Below are positions 24,922-33,868 of a stretch of 64,000 bases of DNA, piece by piece. Both the position numbers and the translations under genes were made by a program. The stretch is taken from the NCBI GenBank assembly GCA_963536495.1, contig CAUTAF010000001.1, positions 62,001 to 126,000 on the forward strand, written 5' to 3'. Each line of letters starts with the position of its first letter. Position 1 is the first letter of the stretch. The notes below the pieces were generated by a model. That model was not told the origin of the DNA. It searched no databases and was given only the letters and a program-made list of their open reading frames with translations. This DNA comes from CAJPPJ01 sp963536495 (GTDB lineage Bacteria; Bacillota_I; Bacilli_A; RF39; UBA660).

Positions 24922-25755
24922 ATGGATTTTAGTAATGTAGAAGCACCTCTTATTTCAGGTGAATCAACTAATGAAGTAGTTGATGTTAATTTACCAAAAA
25001 ACACTGATTTTTCAGATTTAATTCCTAAAGTAGAGGAAAAAACAGTAGAAGAAGAAAAAAAAGTTGAGACAAAAACAATAGAAGAAGTATTTGATAAATA
25101 TCTTAAAGATGAAAATGTTATAAGTTTATTTTTTCATAATAAATTATATGTAAATTATAAAGATAGACAAGAAATAGTAAATGATGAGGAATTAAATAAT
25201 AATATTTTAAAATTAATGAATGATAATTATGAAGAATATAAAGAAAATTACTATGTTAATGTTTTGAATAATAAAATATTATATTTAAAAAAATATATAA
25301 ATGTTGATTTTGAAGAAATAAAAGAATTAAAAGATAAAAGTTTAATAGTATATGGACTTAAAAACAGTGGTAAAACAACATTTATAAGAAACTTGTTATC
25401 AAAATTAAATGATTCAAAAATATTTGTTTTTTCAAAAGAAAAATTGCTATTTAAAGAAGATAATATTATTCTTTTTACAGATTTTAATAATATAGATCAA
25501 ATTTTAAATCAAAATCCAGATTATATTTATATAAATAAGTTAGATGAATTATTTATGGAATATTATGATTTGTTTAAATCTTTTAAAGTTATTTTAGAAA
25601 GTAAAAATAATACAAAATATTCATTTAAAAATTATATTGATATTAAAGTAGAAAAAACTGATCAAATAAGATTTGTTATAGAAAATGAAAATAAAAAAGA
25701 AGAAGATAAAAAAATAACAAAAGAAGATGAAGAAATAGATTTACTAGAAATATAG
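24922..25755 (+). CDS. P-loop protein next to prepilin
   Basis: A 277-residue soluble protein. The first 60 residues are acidic and low complexity (Glu/Lys/Val), then an unassigned region, then one P-loop GLKNSGKTT (145-153) at the start of a short C-terminal ATPase-like half. Walker B is not clear (IILFTDFNNI near 190 is a candidate). It is too short for a PilB/ComGA ATPase and lacks its His and Asp boxes. AGGAG precedes the ATG. Function unknown; context suggests surface-structure assembly. Confidence 0.65.
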   Translation: MDFSNVEAPLISGESTNEVVDVNLPKNTDFSDLIPKVEEKTVEEEKKVETKTIEEVFDKYLKDENVISLFFHNKLYVNYKDRQEIVNDEELNNNILKLMNDNYEEYKENYYVNVLNNKILYLKKYINVDFEEIKELKDKSLIVYGLKNSGKTTFIRNLLSKLNDSKIFVFSKEKLLFKEDNIILFTDFNNIDQILNQNPDYIYINKLDELFMEYYDLFKSFKVILESKNNTKYSFKNYIDIKVEKTDQIRFVIENENKKEEDKKITKEDEEIDLLEI

Positions 25756-25770
25756 CTTTAGGAGAAGTAT

Positions 25771-27690
25771 ATGAAAAAAAGAAATGGTTTTACTTTAATA
25801 GAGCTTATAACAGTTATAGTTATTTTAGGACTTATTATGATGGTTGTAATACCAGCTTTAAATAAAAGTAATTTAGGTAATGAACATAAAAAAATAAATG
25901 AATACTATAAAATTATAGAAGAAGCAGCATTACAATATGCTACAACTTTTAAAAACGAAGAATTAGGGGATGCTACTGAAAGTGGATGTGTTCGTTTTTC
26001 TTTTGATGAATTAAAAACTACTAATTTAATTTCAGATTTTCATGATAAGACATATAACTGTACAATGGCTAGAGATATAACTGTTAGAAATGAAAATGGT
26101 AATTATTTTACAAATTTTAAATTAAAATGTGAAAAGAAAGCAAATGCATATAAATATTTTAATCAACAAGCTTTAAATATCGGAGAAGAAGATAGCAATT
26201 CTTGTAATAGATCTATTAAAAAAGAACCAAAAATATTAATTGAAGAAATAGTTAAGAATAATGGTATAGAAATAAATCAAATATTTAATAAAACAAGACT
26301 TACAACTAATAGTGTTATAAATTATATAAATGAATATAATAATAAATATAAAGATAATACTTATGTATATTATTCTTCACAATTATGGCATATATATGCT
26401 AGAGATAAAAATGGAGGATTTAAAGCTTATAGTATGGATGCTATAACAAGTATTCCTTATTCGATAAATGGATATAAAGATTACAAGAGAAGTGATGTTA
26501 GAAATTATTTAGAATCAGTTTATTTTAATCAATTAAGAGATACTAACAAATATTTATCTTTATTTAGAAATAATGAAAATATTAGAAAAATAGGAATACC
26601 TACAGTAGAAGATTTTGATGAAGCTATAGCTAATCTTATGATTTCTGAAATGACTAATCATAATTATAAATTTCATTTATTATCTCAAAATAATAAACTT
26701 TATGTAGCAAATATTTTTAATAAAAATTCTAAAACTGTAGATTTAGGAAAAGATGATTTAATAGAAGCTGTAGTACCAGTTGTAACATTTCCTTCAAATG
26801 CAGAGGTTTATGAAGGAAATGGAAGTCTTAAAAATCCTTATGTTCTATCAAAAAACAAATGGAATTTAGAATCTAACAATGATATTTCAATTAAAAGTGC
26901 AGCATTAAAAGTTGGAGATCATGTTGATGTTAAATATAAAGATACTTATAAGACGTTTAGAGTTATAGAAAATAAAAATGGATATCCTAGAATTATTTCG
27001 ATGGATACAACACTTAAAAATCCTTATATGGAAAATAAAAATATAGTTCAATCTAATTTAGATTATGATGAGAATGTAAAAACTTATGATAATATTTTGA
27101 TTGGTTTTAACGTTAATACTTTAGTTTTTGCTTCGAACGAAGAAAATGAAAAAGCATGTAAACAAGATGGAATAATAAAAACTGGTTTTTATGGTAAATA
27201 TAATCAATTAAATTGTTATCAAAGTTTAAATATTGAAAAAGAAGATAAAAGTGAAAATCTAGCATTAGTGAGTAATTTTTGTAGTGAAACATTTAATTTT
27301 AAGACTAATAAGTTTTTAACTAAGCCAGAATGTCAATTTCCAAAAGACAATTTAGTATCTGCAAAAATTAATGGTGTAAAACTTGGTGAATTATATTCAA
27401 CGACAGTTAGAAATTATGAAACTAATTATAATGTAGATAAATTTTGGACAATAACTCCAAGTTTTGTTAATAAATCAACTGATACTAAAATGTGGACTAT
27501 AGAAGCTAGTGGTGAAGGAAAAGAAGAAATAGCAGAATCTGTTGTTATAAATAGTGTTGATACTAGAAACTACGATTATAAAGAAGATACAGTTTTTGGT
27601 AATAGAGTAGTTGTTAAAATAAATAAAAATATTAAAATAATAAGTGGAAAAGGAACAAGGTATAACCCTTATAGATTAGAAAATTTATGA
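25771..27690 (+). CDS. Very long prepilin-type protein
   Basis: A 639-residue protein with a textbook type IV prepilin N-terminus: KKRNGFTLIELITVIVILG, cleavage expected after G6, N-methylated F7, and Glu5 of the mature protein (E11). Residues 8-28 are the membrane/assembly helix. Pilins and pseudopilins are usually 100-200 residues; here some 600 follow, containing two copies of a G(N/K)G(S/T)xxNPYxL motif (EGNGSLKNPYVL and GKGTRYNPYRL, the latter at the C-terminus) and several Cys. The stop overlaps the fmt start by four bases. No PilC/PilB/PilD genes are nearby. Confidence 0.88.
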   Translation: MKKRNGFTLIELITVIVILGLIMMVVIPALNKSNLGNEHKKINEYYKIIEEAALQYATTFKNEELGDATESGCVRFSFDELKTTNLISDFHDKTYNCTMARDITVRNENGNYFTNFKLKCEKKANAYKYFNQQALNIGEEDSNSCNRSIKKEPKILIEEIVKNNGIEINQIFNKTRLTTNSVINYINEYNNKYKDNTYVYYSSQLWHIYARDKNGGFKAYSMDAITSIPYSINGYKDYKRSDVRNYLESVYFNQLRDTNKYLSLFRNNENIRKIGIPTVEDFDEAIANLMISEMTNHNYKFHLLSQNNKLYVANIFNKNSKTVDLGKDDLIEAVVPVVTFPSNAEVYEGNGSLKNPYVLSKNKWNLESNNDISIKSAALKVGDHVDVKYKDTYKTFRVIENKNGYPRIISMDTTLKNPYMENKNIVQSNLDYDENVKTYDNILIGFNVNTLVFASNEENEKACKQDGIIKTGFYGKYNQLNCYQSLNIEKEDKSENLALVSNFCSETFNFKTNKFLTKPECQFPKDNLVSAKINGVKLGELYSTTVRNYETNYNVDKFWTITPSFVNKSTDTKMWTIEASGEGKEEIAESVVINSVDTRNYDYKEDTVFGNRVVVKINKNIKIISGKGTRYNPYRLENL

Positions 27691-28631
27691 AAGATTTAAA
27701 AGTAGTATTTATGGGAACTCCTGATTTTGCAGTTCCAATATTAGAAAAATTAATTTTAGAAACTAATGTTTTGCTAGTAGTAACTCAACCAGATAAAGTA
27801 AGAGGAAGAAATAATAAAGTAAGCTTTTCTCCAGTAAAAGAAGTTGCTTTAAAAAACAATATAGAAGTGTTTCAACCGGAAAGAATAAAAGAAGATTATC
27901 AAGTTATTATTGATAAAAATCCCGATATTATAATTACAGCAGCATATGGTCAAATAATACCTGAAGAATTATTATTCTTTACTAAATATAAAGCGATAAA
28001 TGTTCATGCATCTTTACTTCCAAAATATAGAGGAGGAGCTCCAATAAACAAAGCAATAGAAAATGGTGAAAAATATTTAGGTATTACTATTATGTATATG
28101 GATAAACTTATGGATAATGGTGATATGATTTCACAAAGAAAAATAGAATTACAAGAAGAAGATAACTTCGATACTATGAATGAAAAACTCTCTATTTTGG
28201 GAAGAGATTTACTTATGGATACCTTGCCATCTATATTAAATGCTACTAATGAAAGAATAAAACAAAAAGAAGAAGATGTAACTATAATAAAACTGTTAAC
28301 AAAAGAAGAATTATTAATAGATTTTAATAATGATTATGTTTTTGTTTATAATAAAATTAGATCACTAGATAGTGTTCCAGGTTCTTATGCATATTTAAAT
28401 AATAAAAAATATAAGTTATTTGATGTAAGACTTGGTAGTAAAAAAATAGATACTACTTCTAAAATAATAGATATTAAAGATTATTTAGAAGTCGCGTGTA
28501 AGAATGGTACTATAAAAATTTATTCTATCCAAGAAGAAGGCAAGAAGAAAATGAGTATTAAAGACTTTTTCAATGGTCATAAAAAAGAAGATTTCTTAAA
28601 TAAAAGGTTTAATGATGAAAAAAATAATTAA
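27687..28631 (+). CDS. fmt: Methionyl-tRNA formyltransferase
   Basis: A 314-residue enzyme formylating Met-tRNA-fMet with 10-formyl-THF. VFMGTPDFAVPIL at the start, HASLLPKYRGGAPINKAI (HxSLLPxxRG) and GITIMYMDKLMDNGDMI (with the catalytic Asp) are diagnostic; a C-terminal OB domain follows. It overlaps the prepilin gene by four bases, an odd partner. The initiator tRNA is in this window. Confidence 0.95.
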   Translation: MKDLKVVFMGTPDFAVPILEKLILETNVLLVVTQPDKVRGRNNKVSFSPVKEVALKNNIEVFQPERIKEDYQVIIDKNPDIIITAAYGQIIPEELLFFTKYKAINVHASLLPKYRGGAPINKAIENGEKYLGITIMYMDKLMDNGDMISQRKIELQEEDNFDTMNEKLSILGRDLLMDTLPSILNATNERIKQKEEDVTIIKLLTKEELLIDFNNDYVFVYNKIRSLDSVPGSYAYLNNKKYKLFDVRLGSKKIDTTSKIIDIKDYLEVACKNGTIKIYSIQEEGKKKMSIKDFFNGHKKEDFLNKRFNDEKNN

Positions 28632-29253
28632 ATTAGCTAACTTGGTTTTTTATATAGTTATATTTATTATTTTTATATTTTTTGTATTTCAAATAAATTC
28701 TAAGAAAAATATAAAAAAATCTAATGATAAAAAAGTAATAGAAAAATTAGAGAAAAATAAAAATGATTTTAAAGAATTTTTTAATAAAAACTTTAAATTT
28801 GAATATATATTAGAAATAGATGATATAAAAACAACATATATTGGAGAAAACAATAAGAATAGAACTCATTTTATTTATAAAAGTAGTAAAGAAGAAAGTG
28901 AATATTATTCTATCGAAGATGTTTTCTTAAAACATAATAATAAAAATTATATTTTATCTACTAATCCAAGTTTATATTTTAATTTCTTTGATATAGAGAA
29001 AATTAAAGCAATTATTTTAAAATTAAATAACAATAGTATTAGTAATAAAGATTTATATTATATAGAAAAATCTGAATTTTTAGGTGATAATAGGTTAAAC
29101 AAAGTTGATATAATTAAGGAAAATAATATAGTTAAGCAAATTAAGATTGATTTAAGTAATTTTGCAAAAATATATCAAAGTAATGTAAAAGTAATTCTTA
29201 CACTAAATTATAGTGATTATAACAAAGTAAATGAAATTAATATTAATAAATAA
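28615..29253 (+). CDS. Hypothetical membrane-anchored protein
   Basis: A 212-residue protein with one N-terminal membrane helix (about 6-25) and a Lys/Asn-rich outside domain; no family recognised. ATG 28615 is seven bases after AAAGG; ATG 28612 just before is possible. It overlaps the end of fmt by 17 bp. Last gene of the operon, ending in a terminator. Confidence 0.7.
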   Translation: MKKIIKLANLVFYIVIFIIFIFFVFQINSKKNIKKSNDKKVIEKLEKNKNDFKEFFNKNFKFEYILEIDDIKTTYIGENNKNRTHFIYKSSKEESEYYSIEDVFLKHNNKNYILSTNPSLYFNFFDIEKIKAIILKLNNNSISNKDLYYIEKSEFLGDNRLNKVDIIKENNIVKQIKIDLSNFAKIYQSNVKVILTLNYSDYNKVNEININK

Positions 29254-29265
29254 TTTCATTTTTTT
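29230..29265 (+). terminator. Terminator at the end of the prepilin-fmt operon
   Basis: AATGAAATTA (29230-29239) pairs with TAATTTCATT (29251-29260), then seven T. The stop codon is in the 3' arm. Confidence 0.8.
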
Positions 29266-29292
29266 GTCATTTTAAAGTCACTTTAGAATAAT
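29264..29292 (+). promoter_or_regulatory. Promoter with internal palindrome before the ABC/two-component genes
   Basis: TTGTCA (29264-29269), 17 bp, AATAAT (29287-29292). Between them TAAAGT-C-ACTTTA (29273-29285) is a perfect 13 bp palindrome in operator position. The encoded response regulator is one candidate to bind it. Confidence 0.55.
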
Positions 29293-29316
29293 ATATTGTT
29301 ATTGAAGGAGAAAATA

Positions 29317-29997
29317 ATGGAAATATTAAGAGTTGAAAATTTATCAAAAGTATATGGAAAAGGCAAGAATAAAGTAGTAGCAGTAGATGATGTAAGTTTT
29401 TCAGTAGAAAAAGGAGAATTTGTTGCAATAGTTGGAAGAAGTGGAGGAGGTAAATCAACACTACTTCATTTAATTGGAGGAGTAGATGAAGCTAGTAATG
29501 GAAATATTTTTATTGATAATACAAAAATTTCGAACCTTTCTAAAGATAAAATGGCAGTGTTTAGAAGAAGAAATATAGGAATTATTTATCAATTTTATAA
29601 TTTAATTCCAATACTTAGTGTTAAAGAAAATATAACATTACCACTTTTATTAGATAACAAAACAATAGATGAAAAGTTATTAGATGATACTATTAAATAT
29701 GTTGGGCTTGAAAGAAGAGTCAATCATTTACCAAATGAACTTTCAGGAGGAGAACAACAAAGAGTTTCTATTGCAAGAGCTATTATTACAAAACCTCTAT
29801 TAATTCTTGCAGATGAACCAACAGGTAATTTAGATACTAAGAGAAGTAAAGAAATAATTGATTTATTAAAAAAATATAATAAAGAATATAATCAAACAAT
29901 TATACTTATTACTCATGATTTAAATGTTGCTAAAGAAGCAGATAGAATTATTACTATAGAAGATGGAAAAATAATTAAAGATGAGGTAGATAAGTAA
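29317..29997 (+). CDS. ABC transporter ATP-binding protein (MacB/LolD type)
   Basis: A 226-residue ABC ATPase. Walker A is GRSGGGKST (40-48), signature LSGGEQQR (142-149), Walker B LILADEP (162-168) and switch H200. The N-terminal VENLSKVYGKGKNKVVAVDD is typical of the subfamily acting with FtsX-type permeases. GAAGGAG sets ATG 29317. The permease, response regulator and kinase follow with overlaps or 1 bp gaps. A role in antimicrobial peptide or lipid handling is inferred from this layout. Confidence 0.93.
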   Translation: MEILRVENLSKVYGKGKNKVVAVDDVSFSVEKGEFVAIVGRSGGGKSTLLHLIGGVDEASNGNIFIDNTKISNLSKDKMAVFRRRNIGIIYQFYNLIPILSVKENITLPLLLDNKTIDEKLLDDTIKYVGLERRVNHLPNELSGGEQQRVSIARAIITKPLLILADEPTGNLDTKRSKEIIDLLKKYNKEYNQTIILITHDLNVAKEADRIITIEDGKIIKDEVDK

Positions 29998-29998
29998 T

Positions 29999-32092
29999 AT
30001 GAAAATACTTTTAAATTTAGTTAAAAAGAATATTCTTGTAAATAAAAAGTTATTTATAGCAATTATCTTAGGTATATCTTTATCTGTTTCTTTAATATTT
30101 ACAATATTTAATGTTAAAGAAAACTTAAATAAATCTATTAGAGAAATTACGTTTAAATATAATGGAGCTTATCATTATAAAATAATAGATGTAGATAAAT
30201 CTAAAATAGATTACATATTAAATAATAAATTAGTAAAAGATTATTATTACTTATATGTAGATAAAAATAATCCAGATGTTTATCATATAGATAATAAGTT
30301 TATTGATAAAAAAATAATAAAAGTAGTAAAAGGTAAATTAGAGTTTGATAAATACTTATATAGTGAAAATAAGATATTGCTAAACATAAAAGATGCTTCA
30401 GGTTATTTTTCTAATTATATGCCACATGTAAAATTTACTAAGATAAAAGATTATAGTAAAGTAAATCTTTATGTTGAACTTAAAAATTATAAAAATACTA
30501 AAGAATTTGAAAATATTATTAAAAACACTAACTATGAAAAAAATGAACAATTATATAATTACTATGATGGTAAAAATGATAATATGAAAGTTTTAAATAT
30601 ATTATCTTATTTTGCGATAGCTATAGTTATAATAGCTTCTTTTGTAATAATAAATAATAGTTTTAGTATTTCTTTTGCAGAAAAAATAAAACAAATAGGA
30701 ATACTTTCCAGCGTAGGTGCTACTAAAAAACAATTAAATGCATTTTTAAAATTAGAATGTTTTATTATAGGATTTATTGGTTCTATTTTAGGAATAATTA
30801 TAGGTATTACAGCAAGTTTAATACTTGGTAGTTATCTTCAAAATGCTGTTAAAATATTAACTGATAATGTAATGGTTTTATCAAATGAAATACATTTATT
30901 ATCATTTATTGTAAGTATTATATTAATTTTTGTTACAATTTATTTTGTGATTATCAAATTATCATATAAATATTCTAAAGTAACTATAGTAGAATCTATT
31001 AGAAATAAAGATTATGTAAAATTAAAAGACAAAGAGTTTGATAAGAAAATTAAAAATCCTAGTTTATTTTTAGCAAAGAGAAACTTAAAAGTATCTAAGA
31101 AAAAATATCGTACAACAGTTATATCTATAACTATTAGTGTTATCTTATTTATTACTATGAATACTTTTATAGGTTACTATATGCAACAATATGGTAAGTA
31201 TGAAAAAAGTTATGATGTAATAATAAATATTTTTAATAAGAATAATAATTTAAATTATGATGAATATGTAAATAAATATAAATCATTATTAAAGAATACA
31301 GAATATGATTATGTTTTATTAGTACAGGAAAAGGAAATAATTAATGTTATGCCTGATAAATATTTTAAATATGTAAGTAAAGATTTAAATAAGATTGTAA
31401 CTACTAAAGATGTACTAGATAATAAAAAAATAAATAGTAAAGTTAAATCTATTATAATCCAAGTTAAAGAAACACCTTGTATTTCAGAATCTAATTTTAA
31501 AAGCAATATGAATAAATATGAGTTAATGAATATTAATTTTGGTTATGTTAAAACTAAAGATAATAAAGAAACTAAATACTTTGAAAAAGCTTTCGATAAT
31601 AAAGAAAAAATGTTTGATAATATTAACATTGTCGATGTTACAAGAATTAGTCAAAATTTTAAATTATTAGCAGAAATTTCTCAAATATTAATATATGGTT
31701 TTATAATAGTTTTATCATTAATTGGTGTTACTAATATATTTAATGTAGTAAGTTCTAATATGAAACTAAGGAAAAGTGATTTTGCAACATTAAAATCTAT
31801 TGGTATAACTAATAAAGAATTTAATAAAATGATTATTTATGAAAGTATGATTTATTCATTAAAATCACTTATAATAGGTATAGTTATATCTTTAGGAATT
31901 TCTTATCTAATCTATAAAACTATATATGAACAATTAAGTAAAGAAGATAAAGTTTTTTATCAATTACCATATCAAGGTATAATAATTTCAATTTTAGTAG
32001 TATTTGTTATAATATTAGTAACTATGAGATATTCTATTAAAAAAATAGATGAAGATAATATAATAGAAACTATAAGAAATGAGAATATATAA
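29999..32092 (+). CDS. FtsX-like ABC permease
   Basis: A 697-residue permease with about eight helices in two MacB-like halves: helix (17-38), outside domain (40-195), three helices (about 200-325); then helix (about 377-397), outside domain (about 400-555), three helices to the end. EKIKQIGILSSVGATKKQL and SDFATLKSIGITNKEF are the conserved coupling motifs. It overlaps the response regulator by one base. The substrate is unknown; this is not the ten-helix BceB layout. Confidence 0.88.
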   Translation: MKILLNLVKKNILVNKKLFIAIILGISLSVSLIFTIFNVKENLNKSIREITFKYNGAYHYKIIDVDKSKIDYILNNKLVKDYYYLYVDKNNPDVYHIDNKFIDKKIIKVVKGKLEFDKYLYSENKILLNIKDASGYFSNYMPHVKFTKIKDYSKVNLYVELKNYKNTKEFENIIKNTNYEKNEQLYNYYDGKNDNMKVLNILSYFAIAIVIIASFVIINNSFSISFAEKIKQIGILSSVGATKKQLNAFLKLECFIIGFIGSILGIIIGITASLILGSYLQNAVKILTDNVMVLSNEIHLLSFIVSIILIFVTIYFVIIKLSYKYSKVTIVESIRNKDYVKLKDKEFDKKIKNPSLFLAKRNLKVSKKKYRTTVISITISVILFITMNTFIGYYMQQYGKYEKSYDVIINIFNKNNNLNYDEYVNKYKSLLKNTEYDYVLLVQEKEIINVMPDKYFKYVSKDLNKIVTTKDVLDNKKINSKVKSIIIQVKETPCISESNFKSNMNKYELMNINFGYVKTKDNKETKYFEKAFDNKEKMFDNINIVDVTRISQNFKLLAEISQILIYGFIIVLSLIGVTNIFNVVSSNMKLRKSDFATLKSIGITNKEFNKMIIYESMIYSLKSLIIGIVISLGISYLIYKTIYEQLSKEDKVFYQLPYQGIIISILVVFVIILVTMRYSIKKIDEDNIIETIRNENI

Positions 32093-32727
32093 TGAATAAT
32101 ATTTTAATATTAGAAGACAATAAGGATATAGCAGAAATAGTAAAAGAATTACTACTTGAAAACAATTTTAAAGTTACAGTATGTTTTAATAAGAAAGATT
32201 TTGATAAAGAAGATCTTTCTTATTATAATTTATTAATTCTTGATGTTTTATTACCTGATACTAATGGTTTTGATGTTTTTTATGAAGTTAGAGAATTTAA
32301 TGATATACCAGTTATTTTTTTAACTGCTAAAGATGAAGAAGAAAAGATAGCAGAAGCTTTAAATAATGGAGCAAATGATTATATTACAAAGCCATTTAAA
32401 TCTAAAGAATTAATTGCAAGAATTAATAAAATAATTAAAAATAAAGATATAATAAAGTTTAAAAATATAGTTTTAAATAATAAATTAAGAGAAGTTTATG
32501 AAGAAAATAAGATTGTTAATTTAACAGATACAGAATATAAAATATTATATTTATTACTAGTAAATAAAACTGTTACTAGAGAAATGTTACTTGATAAAAT
32601 ATGGCCAGAAGATTATATAAACGATAATACTATAACTGTTCATATGAAAAGACTTAGAAATAAATTTAAAACAGATTTTATTAAAACTATTAAAAATGTA
32701 GGATATAAATTAGATGAAGAAAATTAA
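32092..32727 (+). CDS. OmpR-family response regulator
   Basis: A 211-residue regulator: receiver domain with E8 D9, phosphoacceptor D51 (LLILDVLLPD), T78 and K100, then an OmpR winged helix (about 125-208, ending TIKNVGYKL). It is the partner of the kinase that overlaps its 3' end, and probably acts on the upstream ABC promoter. Confidence 0.93.
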   Translation: MNNILILEDNKDIAEIVKELLLENNFKVTVCFNKKDFDKEDLSYYNLLILDVLLPDTNGFDVFYEVREFNDIPVIFLTAKDEEEKIAEALNNGANDYITKPFKSKELIARINKIIKNKDIIKFKNIVLNNKLREVYEENKIVNLTDTEYKILYLLLVNKTVTREMLLDKIWPEDYINDNTITVHMKRLRNKFKTDFIKTIKNVGYKLDEEN

Positions 32728-33829
32728 AGTTGTTTTATTAATATTATTAATATTTAGTATTTATATTATCTTTAAAATAGAAGACAATAATCGTAATTAT
32801 TATATAAATCAAAAGATAAATAAAATTTATGAACTTAAAGATAAAAATATAGATAAATATACATATATTAAAGAAATATCTCAAAATCATAGTAATACTA
32901 ATAATTTTGAGGAATATGGATATTCTTTTAATGATAATTTAATTAATTATAATTCATACATATATTATTATTTAATAGTATTATTGTTTATATTTTTAAT
33001 ACTTTATATAGTTATTTTAAAGTTAGAAGAAAAGACTAAAGAAAAAAGGTATAAAAAAATATTAAATACTATATATAGTATAACTAACAATAGAGATTAC
33101 AAAATAGAAATAGAAGAAAATTATGATGATTACATTTCTAAAATACATAGTGAAATATATAAAGTATCTATTAAATTAAAAGAAGCATATGAACAAGAAA
33201 AAAATAATAAAATATATTTAAAAGATATGATATCTAATATTACACATCAACTTAAAACACCTCTTACAATTATGCTTTTAAATTTAGAAAAATATGAAAA
33301 AAAACATGATAAAAATACTTTAGTTATAATAGAAAAAGAAATAGATCATATGAATAATTTAATATCTTCTTTGTTAAAATTAGCAAGATTAGATATTAAT
33401 GTAATTGATTTCAAATATACTAAATTTTCTCTATTGAAATTATTAGAAGAAATAAAAAAAGATTTTAGTTTATATAATAAAACTATTAATATAGATATTT
33501 TAGATTTAGAAATAACAGCAGATTATTTATTTTTTAAAGAAGCAATTAGTAATATTATTAAAAATGCTTTAGAAGAAGATAGTGATGTTTATATATCTAC
33601 CTATAGTAATAAACTTTACGATGAAATAATTATTACTAATAGAATAGTTAAAAAAACATTAAAAAAAGATTTGTTTGAAAGATTTAAAACTACTAAAGAA
33701 AATAGTACAGGAATAGGTTTAAATATATCTAAAACAATAATAGAAAATCACGGATTTGATATAGATGTAGATATAGAAAAAGATGTTATAAAATTTATAA
33801 TAAAAATAAATAAATATAAAAATATCTAA
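32714..33829 (+). CDS. Sensor histidine kinase
   Basis: A 371-residue kinase with helices at about 4-21 and 82-103 and a 60-residue outside loop. The phosphoacceptor is H178 in SNITHQLKTPLT; the N box is SNIIKNALEED and the G box STGIGLNISKTIIENHG. The sensor loop is short, so it may sense through the co-encoded transporter. The ATG lies within the last codons of the response regulator. Confidence 0.92.
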   Translation: MKKIKVVLLILLIFSIYIIFKIEDNNRNYYINQKINKIYELKDKNIDKYTYIKEISQNHSNTNNFEEYGYSFNDNLINYNSYIYYYLIVLLFIFLILYIVILKLEEKTKEKRYKKILNTIYSITNNRDYKIEIEENYDDYISKIHSEIYKVSIKLKEAYEQEKNNKIYLKDMISNITHQLKTPLTIMLLNLEKYEKKHDKNTLVIIEKEIDHMNNLISSLLKLARLDINVIDFKYTKFSLLKLLEEIKKDFSLYNKTINIDILDLEITADYLFFKEAISNIIKNALEEDSDVYISTYSNKLYDEIIITNRIVKKTLKKDLFERFKTTKENSTGIGLNISKTIIENHGFDIDVDIEKDVIKFIIKINKYKNI

Positions 33830-33868
33830 AGATATGATAAAATAATTATTATAGAGTATAGGAGTAAC

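Noticed and set aside
24922..25755. PilB/ComGA-type secretion ATPase
   Set aside because: Only a P-loop is clear; the Asp and His boxes and the expected length are missing.
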